This document shows, piece after piece, positions 14,106 through 15,459 of a stretch of DNA of 15,459 nucleotides. The notes beneath the pieces are model-generated. The model ran no database searches, had not been told where the DNA came from, and worked only from the letters and a program-made list of their open reading frames with translations. Every line of letters starts with the position of its first letter. Position 1 is the stretch's first letter. Source of the DNA: Acidobacteriota bacterium (lineage in GTDB: Bacteria > Acidobacteriota > Vicinamibacteria > Vicinamibacterales > 2-12-FULL-66-21); assembly GCA_013694845.1 (NCBI GenBank), contig JACDBQ010000550.1, positions 1-15,459 on the forward strand, read 5' to 3'. Position numbers and translations under genes: made by a program.

Positions 14106-15459
14106 TTACATTCCGCCTTCGTCACCCATCCGGCGTGGCGACGGCGGGAACGTCTTTCCGGACGCCAGATCCCATGCCAGCACGCCGCCGATGTAGGTTT
14201 CGAGGACCTTGATGTCCTTGAGCTGGTTGTCGGGCACCTTCGCATCCAGCGGGTTCTTGTCGAGCACGATCAGGTCCGCGAGCTTGCCCGCCTCGAGCGA
14301 GCCGATCTGATCCTGGCGCAACACGTACTCGGCGCCAAAGCGCGTGAACATCAGCAGCGCCCGCCGGCGATCGAGCTTCTCACTCGCGCCCCACACGCGG
14401 CCATCGTTCGTCTCTCGGGTGACGAGCACCTGCAGGCTGTGCATGGGAGCCCGCGAGTCGTCGTGAGTGTCGGCACCCATCGTGACTTTGATGCCCTGAT
14501 CCATCATGGTCTTCACCGGCATGGACCAGCGATGCGCGATCTCCTCGCCGAAGACGCGCGAGACGATGCTGGTGCGCGGCCCATAGAACATCGGGACCTG
14601 CAGGCTCCAGATGGCTGCAGCGGTGATCGTCTTCTTGATCACGGCCGGGCTGATCATCAGGCCGTGGTCAGCGGCAAACGGGGCCGACTGCGGGTGATCC
14701 TTGGCGGCTGCCGCGTAGGTGTCGAGCATGATCTCGAGTCCCTTGTCGCCAAATGTATGGACCCCCGCGATCCGGTAGCCGTAGCGATTCGCCGTCATGA
14801 CCGTCTGCTTGGTGGGATCGCCTTCCTGTTCCCAGTAGCAAATCCCGTTTTCCTCGTAGAACGAGTCGTCGGGGAATTTCTCGCGCTTCTTGAGCGTCGA
14901 GCAGACGTCGCCGCCGGCCGCGCCGCCGCCCCCCGGGGGAGATCCGTCAGGGATGCCGACCGACAGGCCCATCATCCAGATCTTGTCGCCGATGCCATAG
15001 TCCTGAATGTTGCCCAATCGCTTCATATCGCGTTCGAAGAATGGATTCCAGCGCGCGAGCTCGTGGGTGTACGCGATGCGAATCGGCAGCTTGTTCTGGC
15101 GCGCGAGCAATGAATACGCCGAAATCTCACTACCCTTGAACCTGGACGAGAGGGTCGTCACACCGATCGACGCCCACTCTTCGAGCTCCTTGCCGAAGAC
15201 GGGCGCCAGCAGTTCCGCCGGCACCTGGGGTAGCAGCTCGTAGCCCACCACGCTTCCGGCGGTCCCGAACAGCAGGCCGGTCGGCTCGCCCTTGTCGTCC
15301 TTGATGATGCCGGCGAGATCCTTGCCATAGGTCTTGGTGATGCGATCGAGCATCTTCGTGTTCACCAGGCCCCACATCTCGTTGCCGATGCCCACGAACA
15401 CCGGGTGATTCGGCGCGATGAGATCCAGGTCCTTGCGGTTCACCTGCTCCATCACCACG
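14106..15459 (-). CDS. Amidohydrolase family protein, YtcJ-like (5' end off the window)
   Basis: C-terminal 450 residues of a metal-dependent amidohydrolase (amidohydrolase_3/YtcJ-like); the frame is open to the right edge and the true start lies outside. Visible motifs are KDLDLIAPNHPVFVGIGNE, GEPTGLLFG, the barrel histidines in GVHTFGDKG and AADHGLMIS, and the Asp/His of GADTHDDSRAPMHSLQ. The C-terminal small beta domain follows, with IGSLEAGKLADLIVLDKNPL, ending GGM before TAA. A Gly-rich loop (SPPGGGGAAGGD) interrupts the middle. The first visible stretch matches piece B of the decayed amidohydrolase at 2785-3536, so both probably belong to one subfamily. It is upstream of two binding proteins and the hydrolase fusion in the same orientation, suggesting one exported degradation unit. 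The substrate (N-acyl or cyclic amide type) is unknown. Confidence 0.88.
   Translation of the reverse strand, partial: VVMEQVNRKDLDLIAPNHPVFVGIGNEMWGLVNTKMLDRITKTYGKDLAGIIKDDKGEPTGLLFGTAGSVVGYELLPQVPAELLAPVFGKELEEWASIGVTTLSSRFKGSEISAYSLLARQNKLPIRIAYTHELARWNPFFERDMKRLGNIQDYGIGDKIWMMGLSVGIPDGSPPGGGGAAGGDVCSTLKKREKFPDDSFYEENGICYWEQEGDPTKQTVMTANRYGYRIAGVHTFGDKGLEIMLDTYAAAAKDHPQSAPFAADHGLMISPAVIKKTITAAAIWSLQVPMFYGPRTSIVSRVFGEEIAHRWSMPVKTMMDQGIKVTMGADTHDDSRAPMHSLQVLVTRETNDGRVWGASEKLDRRRALLMFTRFGAEYVLRQDQIGSLEAGKLADLIVLDKNPLDAKVPDNQLKDIKVLETYIGGVLAWDLASGKTFPPSPRRMGDEGGM

Noticed and set aside
13961..14245. N-terminal extension of the first substrate-binding protein
   Set aside because: It overlaps the amidohydrolase gene, reads as Arg/Ser-rich shadow sequence, and the start at 13960 has a strong ribosome binding site and signal peptide.

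Overview
This is a GC-rich window, most likely from an Acidobacteriota genome (possibly a Vicinamibacteria-like soil lineage). The assignment is inference. It rests on an Oar-like TonB-dependent receptor with a carboxypeptidase-regulatory domain and an LPLNGRDF-type plug, amidohydrolases, orphan substrate-binding proteins and metallo-beta-lactamase-fold enzymes together. No rRNA, tRNA, CRISPR array, insertion sequence or phage gene is visible.

Left block (1-3820, minus strand). A large TonB-dependent outer-membrane receptor starts at 2480 and runs off the left edge. Behind it lies a decayed amidohydrolase (2785-3536), whose recognisable pieces sit in three different reading frames. Both units have near-identical promoter regions: a GGT-N3-ACC box resembling GntR/FadR-family operators, then, at exactly the same distance, a TTGACA -35 box, an 18-bp spacer and a -10-like hexamer. 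They probably belong to one regulon.

Middle block (3844-9534, plus strand). A good sigma70-type promoter precedes six tightly packed genes, most overlapping by 4 bases: a TPR-like membrane protein, a VWA membrane protein, a MoxR AAA+ ATPase, a DUF58 protein, a BatD/MxaA-like membrane protein and a second VWA membrane protein. The content equals that of the mxaRSACKL cluster of methylotrophs (metal loading or maturation of methanol dehydrogenase) but is rotated to K-L-R-S-A-C, and no dehydrogenase gene is present here. The likely role is ATP-driven maturation or metal insertion for an unidentified periplasmic or membrane client.

Right block (9527-15459, minus strand). Transcribed leftwards are an amidohydrolase (5' end off the window), two tandem paralogous NMT1/SsuA-like periplasmic binding proteins without any permease or ATPase, and a 764-residue exported fusion of an alpha/beta hydrolase with a subclass-B3-type metallo-beta-lactamase domain. 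These look like one secreted/periplasmic hydrolysis-and-binding unit for an unknown organic substrate. Its last gene overlaps the end of the MoxR/VWA operon by 8 bases, tail to tail. The decayed amidohydrolase at 2785-3536 appears to belong to the same divergent amidohydrolase subfamily as the right-edge gene, linking left and right blocks.
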